Positions 10,773 to 22,329 of a stretch of 64,000 nucleotides of DNA are shown here, piece by piece. Position 1 is the first letter of the stretch, and each line of letters starts with the position of its first letter. The notes under the pieces were generated by a model that saw nothing but the letters and a program-made list of their open reading frames with translations, made no database searches and was not told the origin of the DNA. The stretch comes from Xanthostigma xanthostigma (Eukaryota > Arthropoda > Insecta > Raphidioptera > Raphidiidae): contig OY754476.1 in assembly GCA_963575645.1 (NCBI GenBank), forward strand, positions 7,068,001 to 7,132,000. The letters run 5' to 3'. The translations under genes were made by a program, and so were the position numbers.

Positions 10773-11146
10773 TTTAGTGTGACCCTTTTTTGAAAAAGGT
10801 TAGATTTAAAAAAAAAAAGATTTTTTTTTAAATTTTTAGTGTCTAATGAAACCGAAGAGCTACGTCCACGCCGACAACAATTACTTGAAAACTTGAACAG
10901 GTTTTAAAAAATATATACCAATGTTTACGTAAGCACAGCAGGGGGGTAAGAGCTCTGCTGACTTCTCCTGACAAGCGGTATGAACAGGTCAAAAATTACT
11001 AAAATTCTGCTTACGTAATACTTGAATAGCCCCTTTGAATGATAGCCCAGGCCCTAGACAGTTCACTGTGCTGCTCAACACGGATGTGACTGTAACTATC
11101 GATAGCAAGAAACACGAAGCACTAGAACTTCAATTTTATAAACTTA
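10773..11146. other. Unassigned DNA next to Helitron
   Basis: Contains A/T homopolymers (10808-10840) and a moderately GC-balanced patch at 10915-10960. No feature supported. Confidence 0.35.
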
Positions 11147-11487
11147 CTAGCGTTCCCGCCCGGTTTCACCCGGGGGGGGGGGGGGAGGGACATAGTACAC
11201 ACATTCATCTAAGTTTATCAAGATGAATGTTGTGTCCCAATTTCATGATGATCGGAGTTACCGTTCTAAAGTTTTTGTCAGACGGACAAATTTTGAGTTA
11301 TATTTTGCAATATTTTTCATTGATGCTCCGCTCCTATTGGTCGTAGCGTGATATTATAAAGCCTATAGCCTTCCTCGATAAATGGGCTATCCAACAAAAA
11401 AAAAATTTTCAATTCGAACCAGTAGTTCCTGAGATTAGCGCGATCAACCAAACAAACAAACTCTTCAGCTTTATGTATTAGTATAGA
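11147..11487 (-). mobile_element. Non-autonomous Helitron (family H2)
   Basis: Read on the minus strand it begins TCTATACTAATACATAAAGC after an A and ends GGGAACGCTAG before a T. It shares the H2 body with 48936-49283 and 56265-56583: 'AAGAGTTTGTTTG', 'CGAGGAAGGCTATAGGCT', 'CTACGACCAATAGGAGC', 'CGATCATCATGAAATT'. A poly-G run (11171-11186) interrupts the 3' end. No helicase is encoded. Confidence 0.8.
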
Positions 11488-12186
11488 TGGATAATTCATT
11501 AGAATCATGTTTCGCAAATGTAGAAATTGCTTTGTGCATTTACTTGTCCCTTATGATCACTCACTGCACTGGCAAACGTTTATTTTCCACATAGAATATT
11601 AAAAATGAGTTAGGGAACGAGGCAACCCGTGTAATCACTAGCCTTGAATCCTGTAGTAATCGGCAGTCGTGGTCATCACCCTGTATAGCACTTTACAGTA
11701 GTGCCTACACTTAGAATGTGCATTTCATGACGGTGACGGTGCCCGGTGGTGACTTTGACAAACAACAAAGCGGCAAGTGTCTCGTGTAGATTCGGCTCTT
11801 GATATTTGTTATGACTTATTATTATTACTCTAGAAGTGTCGTGACGAAGTAACGACTACTTTCAGAGGTGTACTTAAGACATGGATTTAAAAATTATCAT
11901 AATACCTGCACGCATCAATGTAAAAGTTTTATTTAAGAAATATTCACTCGAATTTTATTTTTATACGCTTTATATTAGTTTGGGTTGTAACTAAGTATGC
12001 ATGTCCGTAACGGAATCTTTGAGCATAATTTTCACCAATTTCCCGAAGTCTGATTAATTTGAAACTTTGCATACGTATCAAGGACCGATGACAATGCAAT
12101 AATTTGATAACAGTTTCCCATTATCCTTATTAGGACCCCCAGGATTAATAAATTCTTTTATAGATCCTCAAACTAAAAAGTGAAAA
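11488..12186. other. Unassigned DNA, with a repeat flank at 11995-12115
   Basis: Mostly unrecognised. The last part contains 'gaaactttgcatacgtat...ccgatgacaatgcaata', which also precedes the foldback at 41377-41647 (there at 41220-41270). The foldbacks may therefore sit inside a larger shared repeat. Confidence 0.4.
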
Positions 12187-12409
12187 ATAAAATATAGTTT
12201 AAAAAAAACTAAAAAACACGCTTTATATCGGACTAAAAAGTAAAAAATAATTGTTTTAAAATAAGCTTAAAAAGCGTGGGGCGCTTTGTTCCACATTTTC
12301 GTACATCGAGCGCCCAACGCTTTTTAAGCTTATTTTAAAACAATTATTTTTTACTTTTTAGTCCGATATAAAGCGTGTTTTTTAGTTTTTTTTAAACTAT
12401 ATTTTATTT
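12187..12409. repeat. Foldback element, 'CACGCTTTATAT' family copy 1
   Basis: Nearly perfect inverted arms (about 12187-12282 and 12310-12409) contain AAAAAACACGCTTTATATCG, GACTAAAAAGTAAAAAATAA and TTAAAATAAGCTTAAAAAGC. They close on a GCGTGGGGCGCT / AGCGCCCAACGC stem with a 23-base loop (TTGTTCCACATTTTCG...). The loop of copy 2 (21324-21750) is the same sequence on the opposite strand, so the two copies are inserted in opposite orientations. Non-coding. Confidence 0.85.
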
Positions 12410-12453
12410 GTATTTAAATGTATTTCTATATTATACAAAATGTCGAAATGACA

Positions 12454-12703
12454 CAAGGGAGCGTATATATGGGGGGGTAATGGGGGTAATGACCTTCCCC
12501 CCAGGATAATGATAATAAATAAATGAATAATACGAATACCTGGCTAAAAAATAAAATTTAGAAACACTTCTTGAAATAAAAGTAAAATTGGTTTAGGAAT
12601 TAATATTTTGTTCGACACCTTCCTTCTAAAGTATTCCCAATAAAACTTAAAAAAAAATATTTTTTTGCTTTACCCTCCCCAGAAAAAAATATCTACGCCC
12701 TTG
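12454..12703. mobile_element. hAT-type MITE, 'CAAGGGCG' family copy A
   Basis: The ends are CAAGGGAGCGTATATATGGG (left) and ATATCTACGCCCTTG (right). The flanks AAATGACA at 12446-12453 and 12704-12711 are identical, an 8-bp target duplication of the hAT kind. G-rich (GGGGGGG) and C-rich (CCTCCCC) subterminal tracts face each other. A second copy with its own 8-bp duplication is at 20644-20802. Confidence 0.9.
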
Positions 12704-12711
12704 AAATGACA

Positions 12712-13312
12712 CCGATTTTTAATAACTTATTTTTAGAGGAGACATCATTAATCCAAGTCCTGCTAGGTTATAACTAATTTAAATAAATTTACTTATCCTC
12801 GTTACTTACAGTAGGTAACCTATTTTATACCTGTAGCTAATGGCCTTGCTGTAGAAGCCTCATTAAAAAAATTACTTATAGTGGGTGCAGAAAGAATTTC
12901 CTGAAAAAAATTTGAACCACACTGTATAAAAATTATTTTCATTATAACTAAGAGACCTGTAATACATAACATTTATTTTTTTCATTCCTCGATTAAAAGT
13001 ACATACTTTCGGCATCAATTTGAAGGCATAAAGTCTAACATTTACGCATTGGTGGGATTACACGCCATGATGCGGGAAGTACGTACGTTCTGGCGGCAAT
13101 AAAGAAAAAATCACCTCTCAACTGTTGTTTAGATGTCGTTATCATAGCAACCCTATTACATTTTAGCTAATAGTCGCGAACAGCTGTCATTCGTGTGTTT
13201 ACGTATAACCTCAAAGTTGTTTGCTTGGAATTTATCTGTGTTTTATGTAATTAATAAGTAATTAATGAATTAATGTATTTAATAAGCGTACTTACGACCG
13301 AGGTATGAAGAA
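12712..13312. other. Unassigned DNA
   Basis: No gene supported. A more GC-balanced patch at 13040-13210 (with CGCCATGATGCGGGAAG and GCGAACAGCTGTCATTCGTG) could be part of an exon or promoter, but nothing specific can be read. Confidence 0.3.
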
Positions 13313-13424
13313 AAATAGTATACACTACACTGGTCGAAAGTATGATATTCTTGCAATGCGCGCCATCATGACGCGCAGTGCAAGATTAGCAAACTTTCGG
13401 CCCTTGTGGGGTAATATACTATTT
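13313..13424. repeat. 112-bp palindromic MITE-like hairpin
   Basis: Arms of about 50-57 bp: AAATAGTATACACTACACTG, then GTCGAAAGT, then CTTGCAATGCGCGCC on the left, mirrored on the right by GACGCGCAGTGCAAGA, ACTTTCGG and GTAATATACTATTT. There is almost no loop (around 13365-13370). Such a perfect hairpin is either a recent insertion or under replication-linked constraint. Confidence 0.75.
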
Positions 13425-15160
13425 ATTTATATTCAATGAATTTTTGCTTTAAAAAATTGGAAGAGCAGAAAATAACATGTTAACAAGTTAAATTCCTTTG
13501 TCCCAAATACGGTGGGACACACTGTGTAATTTTGTACGCTAAAGTACAAATGAGGGCAAACAGAGTCTGTACATAAATAATAGCATGTAGTACATACACG
13601 TATATAGAGTTCCCGTAAAGAATGGGACTGTAGGGCTGCTGGGATTGTAATGGTTGTTGGCTTGATCGTTCACTCAATGTTTGTATCAAACAATACGCCC
13701 GGGAATACCGTGAAGATTACATACAAACACGTACTACATACTATATAATATTATTATATAATATACAATGTGCTCAATAGTCAATCGACTACCAAAATTA
13801 TATTTTAATAATCGATAACGAGTTGCATTGCTTTTCGTTATAGTACCAACATGCCGAAGGCAGAAGAAATAGTCATAAAAAAAATATGAGCCGTCGTGGG
13901 TCGCCTGGCAGATTTGAAACATAATTTCAAGCGAAATTCTGGTAACTAAATATCGCCATATAACTAAACTTTGCCTATCGTCTAGTTGTCACCTCAAAGC
14001 CTCTAAGATGTAAAAAATAAAAAACAAAAAAAAAAAGAATCTCCATAATAAAAAAAGCTACAAAAAAGCATAAAATACCAAAGTTTTGAGGTCAATGCCA
14101 TTATCAAAGTACATAAAAAGTTAGAGTAATTAAATTAGCGCCGTTCTGTATTATTTTACGCTTTTTAAAGGCTTTTTTAAAAAGTTTTTTATTATAATAT
14201 GAAAATAGGTAATTTTTATTCAACGGCTAGTATATGTTTTGCGTTTATTTCTCCCCCATGTCCGAATTCAATGAACAGATAATAAGAAAACGTATATAAA
14301 AAGTCCACTTTTATAATAGTATAAAAAAAGAACGATACAAACGAAGATAATCTATGCAACAAGGAGGATTAAGAGAGTAAATGAAAAAATCATGTAATCG
14401 GCCCGAGCTTTTGTACTGATTATAAAAAAGATACGGACTAACCGGTTTAGCTACGTATATATAATAAATGTTACGCAACTTTACCTCCTGCGTTAATTTC
14501 GAAGAAATCAAATATTCTGTTTGACAATAATCCGAAAGTTAAACAGCTACAAAATAATTAAATTAGATTTGTTTTTCAATTGTTTATTTAGAGTTTATTT
14601 TCATGAAGAATTTAAATAAATAATTTGCAAATAAATTATATTGTTTATTGTGGTTTTTTTTTCATCAATAACTTAATTCTAATAATAATAATGAGTTATA
14701 GATTGGTTCAAAGTTCCATATTATGCCGACGTTTCGAATCATTTATATTTTCTACTCAACTCAAAAAAATAGAAATCGTAAGTATTGAGTTAAAGTAAGG
14801 CAAAACATTTATCCACAGAAATTTAAAAATAATTTCAATTTTCGTATTTAAATTAGTACTTTGCTGTTATTTTTTCCGAAAAATAAACGTAATAATTTTA
14901 CTGTCTATATAATCAGTTTAAGAGTTTTATTTTTAATTCTCAAATCTTTTATACAAGTTTTGTGAGTGGTAAATATATTAAATAAAAAAAAAAACGTTTT
15001 GTCAATTAAAAATGTAGGTTATTCATATGTTTTAGGTAAAGTAAAGAAAGATAATAAGAGAGGAAATAAATTTAATTGCATTCTTTTGTCTTTTAAAACA
15101 AACCAGCAACATAATATTATTACGGTTGGGCTCCTATATATTATAGAATACAGTATAGGT
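13425..15160. other. Unassigned AT-rich DNA
   Basis: About 1.7 kb without a recognised feature. At 14725-14750 a minus-strand GATTCGAAACGTCGG resembles the end of the hammerhead-like motifs described elsewhere, but the rest of that motif is missing. Confidence 0.4.
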
Positions 15161-15203
15161 ATATAGAACATAGTCTATATATAGAATATAGTCTATATAT
15201 AGA
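15161..15203 (+). repeat. Short tandem repeat (about 20-bp unit, two copies)
   Basis: TATAGAACATAGTCTATAT is followed by ATAGAATATAGTCTATATAT, a local duplication of AT-rich sequence. Confidence 0.7.
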
Positions 15204-17225
15204 AGCATGAGAAATTATCAACCAACAGTGGAATTTCATGAAAATATAATTTAACCCTTCCAACATTCCCATAAATCCTTGTCCATGTTAAGAAATGTTT
15301 GTGGGTGGGCTTATTTATTTCAAATGACTTTATATCGGACTTTTTGCGAGCTATAGAGACGGTTTTACAGAAAACTATTTTAATCCAAACTTAGTTGAAG
15401 AATAGTTCCTCAAACTTTCGAAACCAAATGATAGTGTGCCAAGTTTCATTAAAATCGACGTTGTCGAATAATGTAAATGCAAACAGCCAGACAAAAATTC
15501 AGGAATCGCGTTCTCCAGTTAGGTGGTTTCATAAATAAATATAAAAACCATAACAATACCAAAAGAAAACGAAATTACAGACTGAAATCCAGTACTAATT
15601 TATATAAGATATTAATAATAATAATGGCACTGACCGCGAAGATCGAATGAATAACCTTTAGGTTACAAGGCAACGGCTTTACCTTGCCGCCACCGGTTTT
15701 TATAATATATGGTATACGTACGTTGCGATACGTTTGTTACATATTCCTATCGTGCAAAGATTTCATTCGGGTTCGTTGTATTTTATTTTCTTTTTAAATT
15801 TCATTGCATAGTTGAATGTAGTGTACTTTCTAACTACTAGTGAATAATTGAATGTATTTCGTCGTTTTAATTATTGATTTCTTCCAGAAAATCTACCGCA
15901 AAATCCCAGGCAAAGAATATTTTTCATATTAAAGTGAGGTTAAGGATCACATAATGTCATTTTTCTGAGATGTAAATTGTTCAATATCGATATAAGATTT
16001 TTCATGAATTTGATATTATTCAAAATATTAAAGTAGTTCGTTTTATCAAAGGAAGATGGATGGTGATGCTTCATTTATTTCAGTAAACAAACCGTCACTG
16101 AACCGAAGAATAAGGATGGGGTAGGTAATAGATGTGCTTATAGAATCGAAAAAAGATGAAAAAAGTGTATGGTCGAATGACGATAGAGCCAGCAGAGTGT
16201 AGACTGTGAACAAGGAGTATAACATACACCAGTCACTGTTCAGTGTTATCTGGATTGTCTCACATCAGAATAGTAAATATAGAAAAAAATACAAACACAT
16301 TTATTGTCTACTATATAAATGTTTGTCCACATCAGCACAAATAAATAAAATGGTAACGTCTGAAACTGTAAGCTCTTACCGAAATATCGACTCTTAGAAC
16401 GCCTTAGGTCCTCATTTTTTATCGAATTTTCATCTCAACTTTGAAGTTTAAATATTCATGTAAAATTTTCAGAAATATGCTTTTTGAAAAAGTTGTTCGA
16501 TCATTTTGAAATAAAACATTCTATTTACATAATTATATGTATTATATACATTACAATTTTTTCTATGATCTAGTCAATTTAGCATTATGATACCTAATAG
16601 TTTAAAGGGGTAGTAATAATTTTAAAAGATGTTTGTTTTTGCCTAAAGCACGCACGAAAAAACTTAATTAAGAATCACTAGAAATTTTGTTCTTAAAATG
16701 ACACCATTTAATTCATATATTTTATTACGAAAGATATTAATAATATTTGTAAGAAAATTTGAAATTTTTAATCATCAAAGAGACGCTATATTAATTATTA
16801 ATTCGAGCTCCCGTTGAACCCAAAAATTTCCAACAAAATCATAAACAAGCATATGTGGCAATCGTTAATTTTTAAAATTGCTAGCATGTTAGATTTATAT
16901 ACAGTGTGCATCAAAAGTCGACCCTTTGATATAGTTTTATCGTAAAAAAAACATATTTAGGGACGATTTAAGATATTCCTTCGTTCTCTTGACAAATTTT
17001 TATTATAATATACAAAACTTCGATCCTCATATTTTATTTTAGTTAGGCACTAATTTTTAAATGCAACTCAAAAACCGCAACATATTTTAAAAAATATAAA
17101 TAATCAAGAACAGTCAACTTTACAAGTATTGTGTTCCATACAAGCCGATCTTTAATTTTATAAAAATTTTAAATAAATGCAATAATATAAAGGGTGTTAT
17201 TTTTACAAGGCAAAAAATAAAAAAA
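15204..17225. other. Unassigned AT-rich DNA with old repeat traces
   Basis: No gene supported. 15420-15530 ('gtgccaagtttcattaaaatcg') has the style of decayed LINE/Helitron sequence. Confidence 0.4.
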
Positions 17226-17641
17226 TTGGTTGTCTGTAAAGTCGGTTTACGGACGATAGTTTTACGTGATAACGTATTCCGCTCGAATATCATATTTAAT
17301 AATACATAACCTAAATTTTAGTAGCTGCCAAACTATATTTTCACCGACTAATAATTTGATCAACCAAAGCAAAATACAATTTTTAAGCAATTATAAAAGA
17401 CATTTAAAAGAATGTATATATATTATATATTTGTTAACAAACCGTATAATTTATCTGGCCATCTGTCAGATGTAGCTTTCGCTGGAACAGCCGAAGAAAA
17501 TGTTGAACGCACACTACTCTCTGACGTCACGCGAGAAGAGAGAGACTATCGCTTATATCGCGCTCTCGCTTGCGGAACGTTACTCTTTTTCGTGCGTGCA
17601 GCCGGTGTTTCATCAATTTATAAGACGTTATCACGTCAAAA
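17226..17641. mobile_element. MITE-like element with partial terminal inverted repeats
   Basis: The left end TTGGTTGTCTGTAAAGTCGG leads to TTTTACGTGATAACGT (17260-17275); the right part ends in ACGTTATCACGTCAAAA (17625-17641), its inverse. The outer part of the right repeat is lost. The interior contains an unusually GC-rich segment (17475-17610, with TGACGTCACGCGAGAAGAGA). The three open frames crossing it share no motif with known proteins. Confidence 0.45.
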
Positions 17642-17725
17642 GCATATTTGCAGTTAAAAAAAATTTTAGGGAATACAGGAACACCTTCTTCAATAGTAGT
17701 TTTTCTTTACTTTTTCTAAGTTCTG

Positions 17726-17821
17726 CATCAATTCATCGCGCAACTCATAGCCGACAATTCACGCAGGGACAATTTATCGTGAGACAATTGACTACAATGA
17801 TTTGTCGTGCGACGAATTGAT
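17726..17821. repeat. Short TIR element with GACAATT repeats
   Basis: The left end CATCAATTCATCGCGCAAC and the right end GTCGTGCGACGAATTGATG are inverted copies (16 of 19 match). The interior repeats a GACAATT/ACAATTT word several times. Likely a very small MITE. Confidence 0.5.
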
Positions 17822-18299
17822 GCCCTTTTTCTATCGAGCTATCAAAATGAGGTCAGGGTTTTGAAAGAATAGTTCTTTTGACGACTGACCGCTGGTTCAA
17901 TACCTCTGGTTTATATGTTGAGCAGTGAAGATAGGGGACAGATAGACGAAAACGAAATGCTGATGTAGCAGAAACAACACAAGAAGGCACTTGAGATATC
18001 CAATCCGCACTCACACACGTAGTATATGGTGGCGCTCGATGGTGACGGTGGGTGGTGCCATGTTGTATTGAGTGGAGATGGTGTGCATGATCATCTCCTC
18101 TATTCTCGTCACAACGTCCACTTCTGCTGGCCACATTCTGTGCACCACTGATACATAGGGTATACCGTATAGCAACTAACCTAAAACTGTCTATCTCTTA
18201 GAGATAGGCAGATCCTAGATTTTTAAGGAGTCAGGTCCGGATGTACATCCAGCCCTTCGGACCTACATCCCTGTTATGTCCGCTGGACCTGTATGGGTC
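17822..18299. other. Unassigned, relatively GC-rich stretch
   Basis: 17900-18130 is less AT-rich than its neighbours and open on the minus strand for about 90 codons (rich in H, R, S), but no domain is recognisable. A small palindrome TCTATCTCTTAGAGATAGGC lies near 18190-18210. Confidence 0.3.
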
Positions 18300-18421
18300 T
18301 AGTTCACCTAACAGGCAACGTGAACTGTATATCGGAATCACATGTTCGGAAACACTGTATACAGTTCATTCGTGTCCAACTCCAAAGTCTACCTGTATAT
18401 TGTTTACTGTTGCCTAGTAAC
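18300..18421. repeat. Imperfect inverted repeat
   Basis: AGTTCACCTAACAGGCAAC near 18300 is mirrored by GTTGCCTAGTAACT near 18408-18421, with an inner pair GTGAACTGTAT / ATACAGTTCAT. A decayed MITE is the likeliest reading. Confidence 0.4.
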
Positions 18422-20129
18422 TTTTTCGTTGCAAAACAGGCTTTTTCATTTATAAAGTAGTAGCTTCTAAACTAGACGAAATGTAGATGTTTGGTTTTTC
18501 TCATTGATTTTTTTCTAAAAATTGTCAAATTCGAAAACTATATTAAATATTTAAATTTTTGCGACGATTTTTAATTTATGTGCATTTCTGTTCTTTATTA
18601 TTACAGATTAATCGAAGCTGCTATAGCTTTAATAGGAATAATAAAGAAAAAATATTATTAAATTTATTTTTTGTATTCATGCATTAATTATTAAAATGAA
18701 AAAAATATATATTTTATATGTAGTCAGCGATTGTAGAATTAAATTATAACATGATTTCGGTCATTAACGGGACAGATTCGTAAAAAAAATTATTGGACTG
18801 TTATATAAAATGAAAGGTTTACTCCTCAAAAAATGAATACATATATAAAATTTTGATTTTCATTTTCCAAATAATCCCTTCTAAAACCGCTGATGCTTAA
18901 ACAGCCTTGTCTCTACTTAGTATTTTCTTATACAAATAGAAAATATTGTTGGTATCATTTCCCAGAAAATAAATAAATAACTGTATTAACTTTATGTTGT
19001 ATTCTGCTTATTATGTGTTTTGCTTGGTTAAACAAAATAACAAACCTAAAATATAATCCTATTCGTGCATAAATTTAATATTTCTTTTTCGCTCTATGCA
19101 TTGTGTACATGAGTACGTATTCTTCTTCATAAAATATATATGTTACTGTCGAAATCACAAAAAAATCTTGCTAATTCTAACTTTATCTCACATCCAAAAC
19201 TGATATGCGCTTTAGGAAATGTGTACTCACTTTTAATTTTTAGAGCTCGACGATCTTTTTGTTTTGTAAGCTGCTCATAATTGTCGACGAAATGTTGGAA
19301 TTATTTATTTTTACATTGCTGATGAAAATTTGACCGTGGGCCAAAATTTTGGAGAGCAAATAAAATGTCCTTTCATTTCCGCAACAAAAAGGTCTTTTTT
19401 CGTCTGTTGTGGCCCTAGCTATTTACTATTTTTCCAAAATTTTTTTTATGCGCCAAATTATATTAGCAAACAATTTTCGCTCTTAATAATCATTTTATAA
19501 AATGCTTCGCAGGCCGGACAAAATTCTACTGCCGGCCGCTATTTGCCCAGACTTGTTTTAGAATTTAATAGAAGCATGTGAGACGTGAGTCCATTTCAGA
19601 CTAGCTACCGGTGACTTTCTATGCTATCTGCACTATACGCGCATAGTTTTACTATTGGTCGCTTCTAAAAATCACATCTAATGTGACGTATCGATGGAAA
19701 AAAATCGATCTCAATGTTCTCTAAGAATTAATTTCCGATGCTCTTCTCTACTAGATATTAGTCTTTACAAAAATTTCACAACTTTTGATCAAGAGCTCTT
19801 GAACTATAATAATTGATTAAATTTATAGATAACATCATTCGATATCGAACCTATAAAAGTTTCTATAGCTAGATATAAGAATTCCAGTTACAATACCGAA
19901 AATAGAAATATTTTATTATGATTCTTGTAAGCATATCAATTCTCTACCTAACAAGTGGCTCGTTTAGAATGTAAGTGGGCTATAATGTATAGTTGTCGTC
20001 GAGTTCTATAATAAATAATAAATATAGTTGATAATAGGTTCGTTTCAGTGCGAGTAAAAAACTGTAAGTAAATTGTTCAAGTGTAAATATATTGTATATT
20101 ATAGGTATAATCATATCTCTAACCTCTTA
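18422..20129. other. Unassigned AT-rich DNA
   Basis: Nothing firm. GGCCGGACAAAATTCTACTG...CCGGCCGCTATTTGCCCAGA (about 19512-19555) has the style of a decayed hAT terminus, but no partner end was found. Confidence 0.35.
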
Positions 20130-20458
20130 AGGCCGCTGCACATTTAAAAGATTACAATTTCCATTACAAACTGCTTTCGAAATAACTATAAACAAATCCT
20201 AGGAGCAAACAGGAGCATTCATTTAGAAAACCCATGTTTTGCACGGTCAGCTGTATATGTGGCTTGCTCACGTGTATCGAATTCACAAAATCTTTATGTA
20301 CAATGTTTTGCAAAAACATAAAGATTTTGTAAATTCGATACCCGTGAGCAAGCCACATACAGTCGATCGTGCAAAAACATGGACTTTCTAAATGAATGTC
20401 AGCTACCTTAAGTGTTTGCACCTGGTCTTTGTTTATAGTTAATCCGAAAGCAGTTTTT
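20130..20458. repeat. Foldback element preceded by a GGCC-MITE end
   Basis: Arms at about 20167-20298 and 20314-20458 are imperfect inverse copies (AACTGCTTTCG...ACTATAAACAAA versus TTTGTTTATAGTTAATCCGA), with a loop of about 15 bases at 20299-20313. At 20130 the bases AAGGCCGCTGCACA match the terminal repeat of the MITEs at 29052, 38699 and 57975, so a fragment of that family abuts the foldback. The minus-strand open frame here is a by-product of the arms. Confidence 0.65.
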
Positions 20459-20643
20459 AATTTTATAGGGTCGTCTTGCTTGCATTTTTTAATCATATCA
20501 ATTCCACGTGGACGAAATCGCTAGTAAATTTATATTTCTTGATTGACTTCAGTAGAAACATAAAGAGCGCAAATTGTGCTTGTAAAAGCGGTAATCATAA
20601 TTCAAAATTATCATTTTCTATATTGTGCTTCACGGTGTCAGAT

Positions 20644-20802
20644 CAAGGGCGTAGATAAGAGGGAGGGTAAAGGGGGTTTGGTTTGGTTCTTGACGTCTTC
20701 GTTTGTAAGTATTCTTGTGTGATATTAAAAAAAAACATAAAAAAATATTCATTTTTTGCTTTACGCCCCCCCCCCCAGAAAAATAAAATATCTATGCCCT
20801 TG
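20644..20802. mobile_element. hAT-type MITE, 'CAAGGGCG' family copy B
   Basis: CAAGGGCGTAGATAAG at the left end and ATATCTATGCCCTTG at the right are flanked by identical TGTCAGAT (20636-20643 and 20803-20810). Only 159 bp; it has G-rich and C-rich subterminal tracts like copy A and lacks coding. Confidence 0.9.
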
Positions 20803-20810
20803 TGTCAGAT

Positions 20811-21323
20811 TTCAGAGAGACCTGCAGTTACATATCAGAATAAAAACATTGCGGGTGTTTTACAAAATATCAAAATATTTCACTTGCACAATGCAAGCAC
20901 AAACTGCGGACTCTCAATAGAAAATCAAACTCATTCTTTTTACTAGACACATACGATGTTTCATATTGTGACAATCTTTCAACTTCTTGTCAAAATGTTC
21001 CATAAAAAAAGAAAAATGGCTTCCATCGCTTTAATCACAATCTGAAGAGGGTAAGCGTCCAATGACACATAATACTACAAATGCATAATAGTCGACTGTA
21101 TATATTTATATAGCATCTAGCTAGTTGCGTCACAGGGTGTATTACTGACGAGCAAGTGACCTGTCAAAACGATCAATAGTGAGTTTTAATAGTCACGGGA
21201 GTCGAAACATCATTGCGCACGAGATATCTATGGCATTTTTTGTTATAATATTTGAAAAACAAAAGTAGGCACAAAAAGTAATTTTCATAAAAGAAACGAT
21301 GCTTGCTCCACAAATGTACTGTC
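20811..21323. other. Unassigned DNA
   Basis: No repeat or gene boundary is evident. Confidence 0.4.
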
Positions 21324-21750
21324 AATAAATATAGTTAAAAAAAAAACTAAAAAACACGCTTTATATCAAACTAAAAAGTGAAAAATAAATATAGTTTAAA
21401 AGAAACTAAAAAACACGCTTTATATCAAACTAAAAAGTAATAAATTTTTTTTTTAAAATAAGCTTTAAACAATAATGAATTAAAAATACTAGTATTATTG
21501 TGAAAAAAGCGTGGGGCGCTCGATGTACTAAAATGTGGAACAAAGCTCCCTACGCTTTTTTCACAATAATACTAGTATTTTTTATTCATTATTGTTTTAA
21601 GCTTATTTAAAAAAAAATATTTTTTACTTTTTAGATCGATATAAAGCGTGTTTTTTAGTTTCTTTTAAACTATATTTATTTTTCACTTTTTAGTTTGATA
21701 TAAAGCGTGTTTTTTAGTTTTTTTTAAACTATATTTATTTTCCACTTTTT
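21324..21750. repeat. Foldback element, 'CACGCTTTATAT' family copy 2
   Basis: Each arm (about 21324-21517 and 21550-21750) has a block of about 60 bp (with AAAAAACACGCTTTATATCA and AACTAAAAAGTGAAAAATAA) duplicated in tandem, then an inner arm with AATACTAGTATTATTGTG and a GCGTGGGG / CCTACGC stem. The loop (CGATGTACTAAAATGTGGAA) is the reverse complement of the copy 1 loop. Non-coding; the mode of movement is unknown. Confidence 0.85.
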
Positions 21751-21799
21751 AGTTCGATTAATTGTCAAAAAATTGCCGAAAAAAACAATTTTTTTTTCG

Positions 21800-21887
21800 G
21801 CGTGGACAGGATTAGAACCCACGACCCGTGATTCGGATGGTTGACGTCAGCAAAGACCCGTGCTTTAGACCGCACGGCTACCCACTG
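21800..21887 (-). mobile_element. tRNA-like SINE head or pseudo-tRNA
   Basis: On the minus strand: GTGGGTAGCCGTGCGGTCTA (A-box/D-arm-like), then GGGTCGTGGGTTCTAATCC (B box/T-arm) and GTCCACGCC, which pairs with the GTGGGT start. The spacing between the boxes is longer than a standard tRNA, and the anticodon arm is unconvincing, so a functional tRNA is unlikely. It abuts the foldback at 21750. Confidence 0.5.
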
Positions 21888-22229
21888 TACTTACAGTGCT
21901 GGCATATTATACCACTATATAAACCTCTTGCTGTAGTCCAAATGAAAATTACAAACATGCATACATACAAACTTACAAGTGAAACTAATATAAAGCGTGT
22001 AAAAATGAACTGAAAAACAGTCAATTTTGAAAGATCATTATTCTGTGATCAGGCGTTTTGAGATTAAATGTCTTAAAAAGTTATAAGCAGTTATAAATTT
22101 CAAAAACAAAAAATTATTGTATTTTCGGCATGTAAATATAATTGAGTATATTCTCTGATAATTTCAAATCCTACGACAAATATTCCTGGAAGTACACGCA
22201 TATTTGTAAAGACATTCGGTTGACGTTGA

Positions 22230-22325
22230 CTCTTTTCATTGTATTTGCAACAACTCGGAATATTAGAAGCTGCTGATGATGCAGAGGGTTCATCTTATGG
22301 CCCTGGCATAGATGACTCTATGTAA
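22230..22325 (+). pseudogene. Short protein-like relic
   Basis: A 31-codon frame ending at TAA 22323-22325 reads LFSLYLQQLGILEAADDAEG then SSYGPGIDDSM. The acidic, low-bias composition looks more like protein than the surroundings and is bounded by AT-rich DNA. I cannot name a family; a transposon or retroelement remnant is possible, and chance cannot be excluded. Confidence 0.15.
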
Positions 22326-22329
22326 GTTG

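Noticed and set aside
14700-14770. Hammerhead-like motif on the minus strand (GATTCGAAACGTCGG)
   Set aside because: Only the GAAACG part is present; no CTGANGA-like core and no pairing stems could be traced.
17412-17820. Three overlapping plus-strand frames in the GC-rich segment
   Set aside because: They use different frames over a MITE-like element and show no family motif.
20164-20496. 110-codon minus-strand frame, and a passing resemblance of GACGACCCTATAAAATT to mitochondrial 16S rRNA
   Set aside because: The frame covers foldback arms; the rRNA likeness is limited to a short AT-rich word without the conserved surroundings, so no NUMT is claimed.
21800-21887. Functional tRNA gene
   Set aside because: A and B boxes and acceptor pairing exist, but spacing and anticodon arm do not fit a normal tRNA; treated as a SINE head or pseudo-tRNA.
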